56,207 bases of DNA from the NCBI GenBank assembly GCA_029550685.1, contig JAKPGY010000145.1:1-56207 (forward strand), written 5' to 3'. Below the pieces are notes generated by a model that worked only from the letters and a program-made list of their open reading frames with translations, had not been told where the DNA came from and ran no database searches. Numbering within the stretch: the stretch's first letter is position 1; the number at the start of each line of letters is the position of its first letter. Positions 7,970-17,018 of the stretch are shown here, piece after piece. Source of the stretch: Bacillota bacterium (GTDB taxonomy: Bacteria; Bacillota; Syntrophomonadia; Syntrophomonadales; Syntrophomonadaceae). The translations under genes and the position numbers were made by a program.

Positions 7970-9578
7970 CTTTCGCCGCCCCTTTGCCAGGTAGTGGTTG
8001 CATGCGCAGGTCCATGGTTCGTTCGATTTCTCCGTCCATGACCAGGGCATTGCCCAGCAGTTCATGAACGCCCATAACTTGAACCCCAGGAACCCAGTAA
8101 TCCATTAAAGCTGGGAAAGCAGCACGGTCAATAGCGCAGATATTAGCCAGCACATTTACGCCATGTTTTTCCTGAACATATTTAACCGCATTGGCCCGGG
8201 GGAATCCTCCCCGCAAGCGCAGTTCCATGTTTTCTCCGGCGTTTAATCCGGCTCCGCTTCCGCAGCACAAGGTTTTTTCCCGTATAGTTTCCTCCGGCAT
8301 TTCGTAGAAGTTGTTGCAGACCTTACTAATGATGTAGCGAGGTTCTTCCATAAGCCCCATACCTCTGGCTGTATTGCAGGAGTCATGGAATGTTACCCGC
8401 AGGTGATCATTACGGCTGGGATCCAGTTTTATTTTGTTGTGATAAATAAGATCAGCTGTAAACTCGGTAATATGAACCATCTTGGTCGAAGCAGCGCTGG
8501 TGAATTTGGTACCGGTAATTGGTGATACTGGTACTTCCAAAAAGTCCGCCGGCCCGTTCCAGGTGTCCATATACTGGTTGATTACCCGCCACATATGGCC
8601 GCATTCTCCGCCCAGTATCCACTTAACCCCCAGTCGTTTGGCTTCAGCGTAGATTTTGGCATTCAGCCTTTTAGCCATCTCATTGGAAGTAAAAAAGCCA
8701 AAATTTCCGCCCTCAGAAGCATAGGTGCTCATGGTGTAGTCCAATCCGAGCTGTTCGAAAAGCATCAGATAACCCATGCAAGTATAAATGCCTGGCTCAG
8801 CGAAGAGATCACCCGAGGGAGCCACAAAAAGGATCTCAGCACCCTTGCGGTTAAATTGGGGTTTAATTACCTTGCCAGTGATGGTTTCAATGTCTTCCAG
8901 CATGAACTCAATATTGCTGATGATGGTCTGGGGTTCCAGTCCCACATGATTGCCTTTCGTGTAACAATTGGCCACTGGTCCGGATATCCAGTCAGTGTTC
9001 AATCCCAGCAGGTTCAGCAGTTCCCTGCCCATCATGGTAATTTCCGCCTGATCTATCCCATAGGGACAAAATACCGAGCAGCGGCGGCATTCGGTACATT
9101 GGTAGAAATAATACCACCACTCTTTGAGAACTTCCTCGGTGAGATCACGCGCCCCAGCCAGGCGGCCCAACAGCTTGCCGGAAGTAGTATTATAGCGACG
9201 GTAAACTGACCGCAGCAGTTCGGCCCTTAAAACCGGCATGTTCTTAGGGTCACCTGAACCCAGGTAAAAGTGGCATTTATCAGCACAGGCACCACAGCGA
9301 ACACATATGTCCATGAAAAGCCGGAATGACCGGTACTTGGACAGGCGATCGGCCATACCTTCCAGGACGGTCCCTTTCCAATCCTCCGGCAGTTTCCAGT
9401 CCTCATCGGTGGGCGACCAGTCGCGGGCATTGGGAAAATCAACCACTTCCAGGTTTTTCCCCTTGGCTCCGTAGCAGAAGGTGCCCGGCTTGAACTCTAC
9501 CGGAGTATCCATCCAATCAGTAGCAGGAACTATATATTCATACTGGAGCAATTCTTCTTTCTTTGGTAACTTGGCCAT
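7962..9578 (-). CDS. dsrK: DsrK, HdrD-like catalytic subunit of DsrMKJOP
   Basis: A 538-residue cytoplasmic iron-sulfur protein related to heterodisulfide reductase HdrD. Two ferredoxin-type motifs (CVRCGACADKC and CTECRRCSVFC) are followed by two cysteine-rich CCG modules (GGECGHMWR, HDSCNTARG, CCGSGAGLN), which build the special [4Fe-4S] centre that handles disulfide or trisulfide substrates. It is thought to reduce the DsrC trisulfide with electrons from DsrM. It lies six bases after dsrM and overlaps dsrJ. The length is normal for the family. Compare the second copy at 14197-15813. Confidence 0.96.
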   Translation of the reverse strand: MAKLPKKEELLQYEYIVPATDWMDTPVEFKPGTFCYGAKGKNLEVVDFPNARDWSPTDEDWKLPEDWKGTVLEGMADRLSKYRSFRLFMDICVRCGACADKCHFYLGSGDPKNMPVLRAELLRSVYRRYNTTSGKLLGRLAGARDLTEEVLKEWWYYFYQCTECRRCSVFCPYGIDQAEITMMGRELLNLLGLNTDWISGPVANCYTKGNHVGLEPQTIISNIEFMLEDIETITGKVIKPQFNRKGAEILFVAPSGDLFAEPGIYTCMGYLMLFEQLGLDYTMSTYASEGGNFGFFTSNEMAKRLNAKIYAEAKRLGVKWILGGECGHMWRVINQYMDTWNGPADFLEVPVSPITGTKFTSAASTKMVHITEFTADLIYHNKIKLDPSRNDHLRVTFHDSCNTARGMGLMEEPRYIISKVCNNFYEMPEETIREKTLCCGSGAGLNAGENMELRLRGGFPRANAVKYVQEKHGVNVLANICAIDRAAFPALMDYWVPGVQVMGVHELLGNALVMDGEIERTMDLRMQPLPGKGAAKDV

Positions 9579-9584
9579 GTCTCC

Positions 9585-10571
9585 TCACTCCTTTTCCAGC
9601 GGCAATCCAACTTTACGCATCTTATCCCTGTACTCATCCTCATACTCGGCATAAGTATGGGTCTTGACCTCATAATTCCAGGGATTAATATGCCTGACCA
9701 CCCGGCTGTTGTTAGCCAGATTCCTGGTCGGAGTCATGAAGATTCCGCCGGCGTGCATCAGTTTACTCCAGGGGAAATAGGCCGCCAAACTGCTCACCAG
9801 AAACAGATGAATATAAAAGATAGTTCCAATTTCTATTACCTGAGGGTTTAAAGCAGCCAGGCTCATAGCGAAGTCCTTCACGCTGGCGATATCCACCTTG
9901 AACCCGTAGCGCATCAGGATACCGCTGGTGGCAATGCCCAGCAGCAAAAACAAAGGGAAATAATCGGCAGCCAGGGAAATGTATTTCACCTGGGGAATGA
10001 CCACCCGTCGCAGGAAGAGATAGGTTAATCCCAAAACAACGAATACGTCAGTTAAATATAAAACCGGTACTCCTATTTGCAGAAAACCGTCCAGCTTTTC
10101 CAACCCCTGTACCAGGGCAGGCACCGGATATACGAAGTAGCGAAGATGTCTGAGGACGATAATCAGCATGGACCAGTGAAACACCAGACTACCAAACCAT
10201 AGCCATTTTGATGATCCGAAGCCCAGTCTATCTTCTCTTTTCTCGGTTTGGGTATTGCGAAATAGTGAGCGGAACAGAAGGATTTCCAAAGCCATACGTC
10301 CCACTACCCCCCAGGTGCTGGAGGGGTTTTCAATCTTATCGTGTTTTATCCAGGGCAAAGACTCCTGCTGCCCGCAGGTGGTTGGAATGCGGAAGGGAAC
10401 TGGGGATTTCGCCCATTTAACTACCCGGAAAACGATTCCCAGCAATAATATGGCGAAGGCTGCGTACGGGATCACAATCCCGAACACACTGGTCAAGTTA
10501 AAAACTCCTGTCCCTATCCAGGCTATTAATACTAAAGCCAGTACTGCCAACAGAGAAGACCAGATTTTCAT
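9585..10571 (-). CDS. dsrM: DsrM, cytochrome b subunit (NarI-like) of DsrMKJOP
   Basis: A 328-residue membrane protein of the NarI/DsrM family with about six hydrophobic helices. Histidines in helical context (for example LVFHWSMLIIVLRHLRYF and FYIHLFLV) are candidate heme b ligands. It would oxidise menaquinol and pass electrons to DsrK inside the cell. The start ATG at 10571 forms an ATGA overlap with the stop of the RsbRD-like gene, and the gene ends six bases before dsrK, so translation of the three is coupled. Confidence 0.94.
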   Translation of the reverse strand: MKIWSSLLAVLALVLIAWIGTGVFNLTSVFGIVIPYAAFAILLLGIVFRVVKWAKSPVPFRIPTTCGQQESLPWIKHDKIENPSSTWGVVGRMALEILLFRSLFRNTQTEKREDRLGFGSSKWLWFGSLVFHWSMLIIVLRHLRYFVYPVPALVQGLEKLDGFLQIGVPVLYLTDVFVVLGLTYLFLRRVVIPQVKYISLAADYFPLFLLLGIATSGILMRYGFKVDIASVKDFAMSLAALNPQVIEIGTIFYIHLFLVSSLAAYFPWSKLMHAGGIFMTPTRNLANNSRVVRHINPWNYEVKTHTYAEYEDEYRDKMRKVGLPLEKE

Positions 10572-11056
10572 CCTAAACCTCTCCCATACATCCTTTTAAT
10601 TTCTTCTGCCTGCAGTTGGTAAATTTGATTGCGGCAGGCACCAAATAGGTCAAAAGCCATTAAAGCCATGTCATCAATACGTCGATCAACTTCCCATAAT
10701 TCCTCGGCATATTGGCTAACATCAATTTCCTCTGCCAAGCACTCGCGGATAATGGTCTTTAGATCAAATATAAAATGCAAAGATTCAGATGGCCGGTAAT
10801 CCTGGACCGCCTTTATCCGGCAAATGGCTTCCAGTGGTTTGCCTAAATCGGTATCCGGCTCGTCATTTATCAGCCACTGCAGGATCGCTTCGGCATTGGA
10901 GGCGATGGCATAACCCAGCGGATCTGAAAACCTATCTTTTCCCCGGTGTACTGTTAACGGCTCATTATGACAGAAGTCACCCAGGGCTGCTGGTACCCAC
11001 CTGGATAAAATGGACTGCTGTTTGTCTTGTATGGCTTTATAGATTTTGTATCCCAT
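10568..11056 (-). CDS. RsbRD N-terminal-domain-like protein of the dsr operon
   Basis: A 162-residue soluble, helix-rich protein with no membrane segment. Its pattern (ILSRWVPAAL..., HFIFDLKTIIRE, ELWEVDRRIDDMALMAFDLFG) fits the RsbRD N-terminal sensor domain, here without the STAS domain of RsbR proteins. As I recall, genes of this kind precede dsrMKJOP in several deltaproteobacterial sulfate reducers; their function is not established. It overlaps dsrM by four bases. The ATG at 11056 is chosen over a GTG six bases upstream because the spacing to CAGGAG is better. It could sense redox or a ligand and adjust complex assembly, but that is speculation. Confidence 0.75.
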   Translation of the reverse strand: MGYKIYKAIQDKQQSILSRWVPAALGDFCHNEPLTVHRGKDRFSDPLGYAIASNAEAILQWLINDEPDTDLGKPLEAICRIKAVQDYRPSESLHFIFDLKTIIRECLAEEIDVSQYAEELWEVDRRIDDMALMAFDLFGACRNQIYQLQAEEIKRMYGRGLG

Positions 11057-11109
11057 CTGCACTGCTCCTGTTATCAGATCTAAAACAGATAAAAGCTTAC
11101 CTGCCGGGG

Positions 11110-11144
11110 CGGAAGGGCAGACAGATTACTCCTCTGTCCTTCCG
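11110..11144 (-). other. intercistronic hairpin between dsrD and the dsrM unit
   Basis: CGGAAGG (11110-11116) pairs with CCTTCCG (11138-11144) and ACAGA (11121-11125) with TCTGT (11133-11137). No U tract follows on the minus strand, so it looks like an mRNA processing or stability element rather than a full terminator. It separates the abundant dsrABD message from the membrane complex genes. Confidence 0.5.
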
Positions 11145-11154
11145 TATCCTTCAT

Positions 11155-11373
11155 TTATGGAGCCCCTACCTTGCCTTTAAGCGCTATATAGGTGGTAGTT
11201 ATATACAGGTATTCCACCTTGTCCTCCATAGCCAGTTCCTTTACAGCCAGGTCTACATCAGCTTTGTTTTCCCCGATGGCCTTGGCAATATCCTTGCTTT
11301 TGGCCTTCTCCACTGTATCCAGGTAAGCCAGGACTTTCTCCTTAATTTCCGGACTTGCAGGACCTTTTTCCAT
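11155..11373 (-). CDS. dsrD: DsrD, winged-helix activator of DsrAB
   Basis: A 72-residue protein with the compact winged-helix form of DsrD (EIKEKVLAYLDTVEKAKSKD through VEYLYITTTYIALKGK). DsrD is found with reductive DsrAB and has been reported to stimulate sulfite reduction by DsrAB. Its presence 60 bases after dsrB supports a sulfite-reducing rather than sulfur-oxidising role for the cluster. The ATG at 11373 has an AGGAGG site. The length is usual for the family. Confidence 0.93.
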   Translation of the reverse strand: MEKGPASPEIKEKVLAYLDTVEKAKSKDIAKAIGENKADVDLAVKELAMEDKVEYLYITTTYIALKGKVGAP

Positions 11374-11433
11374 TGTCGTTCCTCCTTTTTCTTATATACG
11401 AGGCTCGCGAATGGTTCGTACTAGCCGGCCTGC

Positions 11434-12492
11434 TTAGTATTTGAAAGCTGCACTGGTACGGAACGTCTCCCGGGAGAAGATATAATCATCAATACATTTA
11501 TCCGAAAAAGGTATATTGGTTAGAGTAAAGAATCTTTCCCAGCCGATACGTTCAATCCATTCACCCATACGCTCTCCGGTGCGAGCATGAGTGAGCCAGG
11601 TTTCCACAATGTTCCGCACTGCTTCAGTGACTTCGGGCCACCGCGGCGGGTTGTTCGGCAGAAACGGAATTACTAACCGTGAGAAGCTGGGGGCTGAACG
11701 GGCATTGGAGACCTTGCCCCCCACCAGAATAGCAATGCCGTCATTTTGTGCATCAAGGATCTGCATTCCCGGAGACATGGTAAAGCAGTTACCGCAGTAC
11801 ATGCATTTTTCTTCCTTGACCGCCACACTCTTATTCTTGGGATCGGGCCGAATGGCTCCGGTAGGACAGCAAGCTACCAGACTGGGTATTTCAGCACCCT
11901 TTTGAATGATTTCGTGATTAATAACCGGAGGTGTCCGGTGTACGCCAAGAATAGCTATGTCACTGCAGTGTACGGCACCGCACATATTTAAGCAGCAGGC
12001 CATAGCGATTCTTAATTTGGCGGGCAGATCGTCCCGTCCAAAGTACTCGTAGAGATCATCCATGACCGCCTTTACGATTCCTGAGGCATCGGAAGCAGGA
12101 GTATGGCAGTGTATCCATCCCTGAGTATGAACGATGTTGCTGAGAGAGCGCCCGGTTCCGCCCACCGGCAGTCCTTTGGCCCGGCAGGCTTCTATTAAAG
12201 GCTCGACCATGGCAGCATCATCCGTGAGAAACTCAATATTATTACGGCTGGTAAAACGCAAATACCCTTTACAATACTGATCGGCTATATCGCAGATATC
12301 ACGGATAAAATCAACACTTACCAGGCGGGGTGAACCTACCCGGATTGTGTATAATTCAGCCCCTGATTGGGCCACATGTTTAAGAACTCCGGGTCTTACC
12401 AATTCATGGTATTTCCATTTCCCGTAATTCTCTTTGATTACAGGTGGAAGGAATTTTCGATAATCAGGAGGCCCAATATCAATTTTAGCCAT
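11434..12492 (-). CDS. dsrB: dissimilatory sulfite reductase beta subunit
   Basis: A 352-residue DsrB. The siroheme-[4Fe-4S] ligand cysteines are visible in [16 protein letters not shown] and in [13 protein letters not shown] ferredoxin insertion follows ([12 protein letters not shown]..., [13 protein letters not shown]). With DsrA it forms the alpha2beta2 cytoplasmic enzyme that reduces sulfite and loads sulfur onto DsrC. The C-terminal GRTSAAFKY-type tail (here RTSAAFKY) is typical. It starts 59 bases after dsrA. In DsrAB one of the two siroheme sites per heterodimer is usually catalytic; the sequence alone shows no obvious loss in this copy. Confidence 0.97.
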   Translation of the reverse strand: MAKIDIGPPDYRKFLPPVIKENYGKWKYHELVRPGVLKHVAQSGAELYTIRVGSPRLVSVDFIRDICDIADQYCKGYLRFTSRNNIEFLTDDAAMVEPLIEACRAKGLPVGGTGRSLSNIVHTQGWIHCHTPASDASGIVKAVMDDLYEYFGRDDLPAKLRIAMACCLNMCGAVHCSDIAILGVHRTPPVINHEIIQKGAEIPSLVACCPTGAIRPDPKNKSVAVKEEKCMYCGNCFTMSPGMQILDAQNDGIAILVGGKVSNARSAPSFSRLVIPFLPNNPPRWPEVTEAVRNIVETWLTHARTGERMGEWIERIGWERFFTLTNIPFSDKCIDDYIFSRETFRTSAAFKY

Positions 12493-12551
12493 TAATCTTC
12501 ACCTCTTATCAGTAGTTGACTCTTGCCCTTGAACCGGTTTAAAAGAGTCCT

Positions 12552-13742
12552 CTATTTTTTGATTTCATCCTCTTGCCAGAATACATAGGGATTGGCCCGC
12601 GGCCGGAAAACCATTTGCGGTACCGGTGGCAGACCCACTTCCCGCAGGAATGTTCCCATACCTACCCGGTAAATCAATTCACCCAACCTTTCACGAGTTT
12701 TACCGTTTTCATCCCACCAATCCCATATACGGCGGATCAAATCCTTAAACTCGGTATAGGGCGGTTCCATTTTCATAAAGGGAACTATGACCCAGGACAT
12801 AAAGGCTGATTTTACGATGGTGGATTTCCCGCCCAGGAGAATGGTGGCTCCCTTCTCCTTGCCTGGCTGAATGGCTTTGGGCATCATGTTAATGCAGTGC
12901 ATGCAGCGGGAGCAGTCTTCAGGAATAACAGTAAGTTCCTTGGTTTCAGCATTGAATTCCAGAGCCCGGGTGGGACACTTGTCGCATACCGCCCGCTGAA
13001 TGTTCAGTCCGCTCTCAGCGTAGGCCTTGACTTCATCTTGATCGATAATGATTGTGTCACGCCAGGTACCAATAACCGAACAATCTGCCCGGGCAATAGC
13101 TGCTACACAGTCATTGGCGCATCCCGACATTTTAATTTTGAACTTATAAGGCCACATAGGACGATGCAGTTCATCCTGGAATTCATGGGTAAGGTCATAA
13201 CACATATCCAGAGTATCGAAGCAAGCGTACTCACAGCGAGCCGGACCTACACAGCAGCTGGGGGATCTCAAATCGGAACCTGATCCTCCCAGATCAAAGC
13301 CGGCTTCGCTGAATTCATCAAAAGTGGGTTGTAATTCATCGGTGGTGGTTCCCAGCATAATAATGTCCCCGGTGGAGCCATGGAAGTTGGTCAGACCGCT
13401 GCCATGTTTTTCCCAAATGTCGCAGATGGTACGCAGGGCATCAGTGGTGTAAAACCAGCCGCTGGGATGGTTAACCCGCATAGTGTGAAATTCCTTAAGA
13501 TGAGGAAACTCCTCCGGCAGATCGGTATAGCGGCCTATGACTCCTCCGCCATAACCCCTTACTCCAACAATACCGCCGTGCTTCCAGTGTCCAATCTTGT
13601 CCTCATAGGAACGTTCCAGCAGACCTAACAAATCATCGGCTGCTGGATTCTTAGCTGCAGCCCTTTTCATTTCCGTAACAAAACTTGGCCAGGGACCCTT
13701 TTCCAGCTCATCCAATTGAGGTGTTTTCCTGTCTTCCGGCAT
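12552..13742 (-). CDS. dsrA: dissimilatory sulfite reductase alpha subunit
   Basis: A 396-residue DsrA with the family landmarks: [14 protein letters not shown], the cluster/siroheme ligands [16 protein letters not shown] (Cys-X5-Cys) and KMSGCANDC (Cys-X3-Cys), and a ferredoxin domain with CDKCPTRAL and [12 protein letters not shown]. It is the catalytic partner of DsrB. The pairing with dsrD and the DsrMKJOP set marks the reductive type. The start ATG at 13742 has AGGAGG seven bases upstream. A small ferredoxin gene precedes it by 33 bases, so the unit is ferredoxin-dsrA-dsrB-dsrD. A DsrAB tree would place the organism better than anything else here. Confidence 0.97.
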   Translation of the reverse strand: MPEDRKTPQLDELEKGPWPSFVTEMKRAAAKNPAADDLLGLLERSYEDKIGHWKHGGIVGVRGYGGGVIGRYTDLPEEFPHLKEFHTMRVNHPSGWFYTTDALRTICDIWEKHGSGLTNFHGSTGDIIMLGTTTDELQPTFDEFSEAGFDLGGSGSDLRSPSCCVGPARCEYACFDTLDMCYDLTHEFQDELHRPMWPYKFKIKMSGCANDCVAAIARADCSVIGTWRDTIIIDQDEVKAYAESGLNIQRAVCDKCPTRALEFNAETKELTVIPEDCSRCMHCINMMPKAIQPGKEKGATILLGGKSTIVKSAFMSWVIVPFMKMEPPYTEFKDLIRRIWDWWDENGKTRERLGELIYRVGMGTFLREVGLPPVPQMVFRPRANPYVFWQEDEIKK

Positions 13743-13775
13743 GACAATCCTCCTTTAGGCTAATCATGATAAAAC

Positions 13776-13964
13776 CTATACTTCCATAATCGAAATAGCT
13801 CCGCTTTCACAAACGGAAATACAAGCCTCGCAGCCCATACACTCTGTTTCATCTCCAGATACGAAAGCCTTTTCCCCATTAAAACCCAGTATACGTGCCG
13901 GACAGCCTTCAACACACAATTCGCATCCTTCGCAAATGTCCTCATCGATGGAAACTATAAACAC
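13776..13964 (-). CDS. 2[4Fe-4S] ferredoxin leading the dsrAB operon
   Basis: A 62-residue ferredoxin with two complete motifs: CEGCELCVEGCP (residues about 11-22) and CMGCEACISVCE. It uses a GTG start at 13964, with GAGGAGGTG about ten bases upstream. It is the first gene of the dsrA-dsrB-dsrD unit and could bring electrons to DsrAB, but its partner is unknown. The very acidic composition is normal for clostridial ferredoxins. Confidence 0.88.
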   Translation of the reverse strand: MFIVSIDEDICEGCELCVEGCPARILGFNGEKAFVSGDETECMGCEACISVCESGAISIMEV

Positions 13965-14196
13965 TTGATTGTTACACCTCCTCGAATACGGTATCTATCC
14001 GCGTCATATAGAAAACCTGTAAACGATTTTTATTTCCCTATTTAAACCTTAATCACTGAACCAAAAGACTGTAAAATACCAATACCTAATCGTATTATCA
14101 GAAACTATTATTGCAGTCAGGTGGATATGACACCTTCAGGGCAGACCGCCTGATTGAGAACCAGCTGCATTTCTGCAGGACGATATAAATTATCTA
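13965..14196 (-). promoter_or_regulatory. promoter region of the ferredoxin-dsrABD operon
   Basis: A 232-base gap between dsrK2 and the ferredoxin gene, so dsrABD probably starts its own transcript here. It is AT-rich in 14030-14110. A weak AGGTG-N7-CACCT hairpin (about 14116-14132) may end the dsrMK2 transcript. I see no clear -35/-10 pair or regulator box. Confidence 0.4.
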
Positions 14197-15813
14197 TTAT
14201 CCTTCCAAAAACTCCAGATAGGGCTGGTTCAAACTGGTCAAAGCGTTGACCATTAGTTCCACCAAGCCCCCGTACTGCATGTTAAACTTGGCTGTAACTT
14301 GGTAGTACTTAAATATCTCCCGCATGCTCCCTTTACAATTGGAACAGGGAGCACATACATATTTGGGTATGGAGTTGTCAGCTATGGTATCCGAGAAAGC
14401 TCTAAGAATCTGATCAAATTTCATGCGGGAACTGACTTTATTCCGGAAATGTTCGAAGTTGGGGCTGTGCATTATGGCAAAACCGCTCCCGCCCCCGCAG
14501 CAGTAGTTGTCTACACCGTGAGGTTCCATTTCGCGAAATTGAGGAGCAATAACTTTCAAAATCTCACGCTGGGGCTGAACAATCCCCATCTGCCTGACAA
14601 TGTTACAGGGGTCGTGCAGGGTCACCGGGAAATTGTTTTTGCTGGGATCAAATTTTAGCCGTCCGGTTTTGACCAGTTCCCACATGACTGGTATCCAGCT
14701 TTCCACCGGAATTTTTTCTTCGGCTGAAAGCATCCGGTCAGCAACTAGTCCAGCTGCCTTATGGGCATGTCCGCACTCGCCAATCACAATGCGCCTGACC
14801 CCCAGTTCCCTGGCAGCCCGCATTTGCTGTTGAATTATTTTCTTGGCCTGGGTATCGTCATACCAAATGCCATAGTTGACACTGTCATATCCCATCATGG
14901 AACTGCTGAGGGTCCAGTCGACTCCCGCTTCATCAAAAAGGATCGCAAAAGCTGCCGGGTTTTCCGGCCAGGCTACAAATTCTCCGGCATTGTGTATCAA
15001 TAAAATATCGGCACCCTGTTTATCAATAGGAATCTTTATTTTACGCCCAATCCGGTCCTCGATATCCTCTTCCAGGAACTCCACCATATCCACGAAGGCA
15101 GCTTTGCCAATGCCGGTGGAAGAACCAGTTTTTAACTGCAGCATGCTACCCTTCTCATGCAAGGGTGTAGGGGCGATCCCCATCTCCTGACTGAATATCT
15201 TTCTTATTTCTTTGGCAAACAGGGAATTATCCAAGCCCAATGGGCAGACTTGGGCACAGCGGCGGCATAGATTGCAGCGATAAGCCAGTTCTCCTAGTCT
15301 GGCCACCGTTTCCCAGTTTAAGTCCATATCAGCACCGATAAAGCGCTTATACAGTTTACCGCCGGGCGTAAAATGATTCTTGTATATCTTCCGGAAGGCT
15401 TCTGCCCGGAAAATGGGGCGATAAAGTTCGTTATCACCAGAAGCCTTGTAAATATGGCAGGCATCAGAGCAAGTGTTGCACTTGGCACAATAATCAACAG
15501 CCAACTTCAGGGGCTGCAATACTCCGGTGTTGGCATCGGAAAACGCCTTTTCCAGCCCATTTAAGAATTTTTGCACCAACTCTTTCTCCTCAGCTTCATT
15601 CTGGGGACGCTGGAGAGTATCCAGGGCTACACAACCGTCCAGAGAAGTGCAATATTTATCCTTCCATTCCGGCTTAACATCCGGAAAGGCCGGTTCCATT
15701 TCCGGCTGATCATATGGGAAGCTCAAAGGCATCAGGTTATCGAGCTGGATCAGTTGTTCCTGTGATTTTCCTAAATCTTTGGGTCTCAAATCTTTTCGAT
15801 TCACCTTTTCCAC
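14197..15813 (-). CDS. second DsrK-like HdrD-family protein (DsrK2)
   Basis: A 538-residue paralogue of the DsrK at 7962-9578. It has two ferredoxin motifs (CAKCNTCSDAC and CNLCRRCAQVC) and the CCG modules (GECGHAHKAAG, HDPCNIVRQMG, NYCCGGGSGFA) plus an extra C-terminal CAPCSNCKGSM motif that may complete the second CCG module. With the adjacent dsrM2 it forms a two-gene DsrMK complex without J, O or P. Such DsrMK-only pairs occur in Gram-positive sulfate reducers and are proposed to link menaquinol to DsrC or another thiol/disulfide carrier. It follows dsrM2 by ten bases. The substrate may differ from that of DsrK1. Confidence 0.9.
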   Translation of the reverse strand: MEKVNRKDLRPKDLGKSQEQLIQLDNLMPLSFPYDQPEMEPAFPDVKPEWKDKYCTSLDGCVALDTLQRPQNEAEEKELVQKFLNGLEKAFSDANTGVLQPLKLAVDYCAKCNTCSDACHIYKASGDNELYRPIFRAEAFRKIYKNHFTPGGKLYKRFIGADMDLNWETVARLGELAYRCNLCRRCAQVCPLGLDNSLFAKEIRKIFSQEMGIAPTPLHEKGSMLQLKTGSSTGIGKAAFVDMVEFLEEDIEDRIGRKIKIPIDKQGADILLIHNAGEFVAWPENPAAFAILFDEAGVDWTLSSSMMGYDSVNYGIWYDDTQAKKIIQQQMRAARELGVRRIVIGECGHAHKAAGLVADRMLSAEEKIPVESWIPVMWELVKTGRLKFDPSKNNFPVTLHDPCNIVRQMGIVQPQREILKVIAPQFREMEPHGVDNYCCGGGSGFAIMHSPNFEHFRNKVSSRMKFDQILRAFSDTIADNSIPKYVCAPCSNCKGSMREIFKYYQVTAKFNMQYGGLVELMVNALTSLNQPYLEFLEG

Positions 15814-15823
15814 TCCTTTCCCT

Positions 15824-16711
15824 TTAAGCTTCTGGTGCTTGAGAAGTTTGGATATGCGAGGCTCCCCAGGAAGTCTTGGCCTGGGTAGCTAGAGCAGCCT
15901 TGACCCTGCTCTCAACCGGACTGCCGGCCAAGTTAGGTTCGTTATCCCACAGGATCTTATGATAAGTAAAATATTTGCCTACATAGTGGCCCATCTTGCT
16001 GGGAGGTATATAAATAAACATGACCTCCGCTAAAACCAAATGGATAACCAGCATCACATTGGGAATCACCGAAAGGGTTAAGATCTGAGCCATAATCTGC
16101 CGGGCTGAAGCAAAGGAAAGGTCGGGGGTCCAGACCACTATCCCGGTTAATAGAGTGGCCAAAAGAAGCAGTAAATTGAAGTATTCCTGAGGGGTAGTAT
16201 ATTTTTTCAGTACCGGATCAAAAATGCGCCGTACCAGGAGCAGGAATACACCCACGGTAGTGATGGTAAAGCCAATTATACCGGTTACAACGGTAAGATA
16301 ATAAAGCAGGGCCATCCAAAAGGAAACAGAAGCGCTCACAGGTATACCGGACAGTTCAGTCAGAGCTCCTATGATCAGTAAAATGGTCCAGATTATCAAT
16401 ACATAGATTCCCAGATGAAATGAATAGGACAGCCACCACAGGGATCTATGGTTGTCGAAGAGCTTTTTAATAAACAGCATTTCTTTGAGCATATCGGTAA
16501 TTTCGGCAGCCTTGGAAATCTGGCGAGATTTACGCCACCACTCAGGTTCTTCCATATATGAACCACCATAGGTATGCCGGCCTTTTTCCTGGGGTACCGG
16601 ATATAATTCCATTCTGCCATGCAAGGGCATTTTCGCGAATTTAATGACTTGGTAGACAGATAAGCCAATGAACAGTATCACAGCCATATAAAATGAAAGC
16701 CCTAAAATCAA
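15824..16711 (-). CDS. second DsrM-like cytochrome b subunit (DsrM2)
   Basis: A 295-residue NarI/DsrM family membrane protein with about six hydrophobic segments. The arrangement after the first helix (PLHGRMELYPVPQEKGRHTY) differs from DsrM1, so this is a distinct lineage rather than a recent copy. It would oxidise menaquinol and feed DsrK2. It uses a TTG start at 16711 preceded by GGAGGGAGACGGGT. First gene of a dsrM2-dsrK2 pair transcribed away from the TetR gene. Confidence 0.88.
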   Translation of the reverse strand: MILGLSFYMAVILFIGLSVYQVIKFAKMPLHGRMELYPVPQEKGRHTYGGSYMEEPEWWRKSRQISKAAEITDMLKEMLFIKKLFDNHRSLWWLSYSFHLGIYVLIIWTILLIIGALTELSGIPVSASVSFWMALLYYLTVVTGIIGFTITTVGVFLLLVRRIFDPVLKKYTTPQEYFNLLLLLATLLTGIVVWTPDLSFASARQIMAQILTLSVIPNVMLVIHLVLAEVMFIYIPPSKMGHYVGKYFTYHKILWDNEPNLAGSPVESRVKAALATQAKTSWGASHIQTSQAPEA

Positions 16712-17018
16712 ACCCGTCTCCCTCCCTCTGGATTGTTAAATCGCCTACTGTAACTCTATTTTCACTTTAAGAAACTCCACCGGCTTTGTAAAATAGGGTG
16801 TTTTAATAGTGACGATTGAAGTTTCCTATCAATAAAATCGTCCTGCAATTTTGCAGCTAAACCTTGCAAAACCAGGGGTAAAACTTATAATAAGAATGGC
16901 TGTGGATATTGTGTTAAATCCTATGCTTAAGGTAGATACGACTTGCGATCATTGCTGACTAAAACCGGCAATGGTAAACTTAAGCCACTAATTTTCGTAT
17001 TGCACAGGAGGTTCGGCA
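16712..17018. promoter_or_regulatory. divergent promoter region between dsrM2 and tetR
   Basis: A 307-base gap that must hold promoters in both directions. It is AT-rich with ATAATAAGAATGG-type segments near 16890. A CTGCAATTTTGCAG palindrome is at about 16842-16855. The 21-bp site found upstream of the transporter and dehydrogenase genes does not occur here. No small gene is supported. Confidence 0.45.

Noticed and set aside
8595-9209. 204-codon open frame on the plus strand
   Set aside because: Antisense to dsrK, whose protein is strongly conserved; no start signal.
10789-11424. 211-codon open frame on the plus strand across dsrD and the RsbRD-like gene
   Set aside because: It runs antisense to two supported genes and an intergenic hairpin; amino-acid composition is not protein-like.
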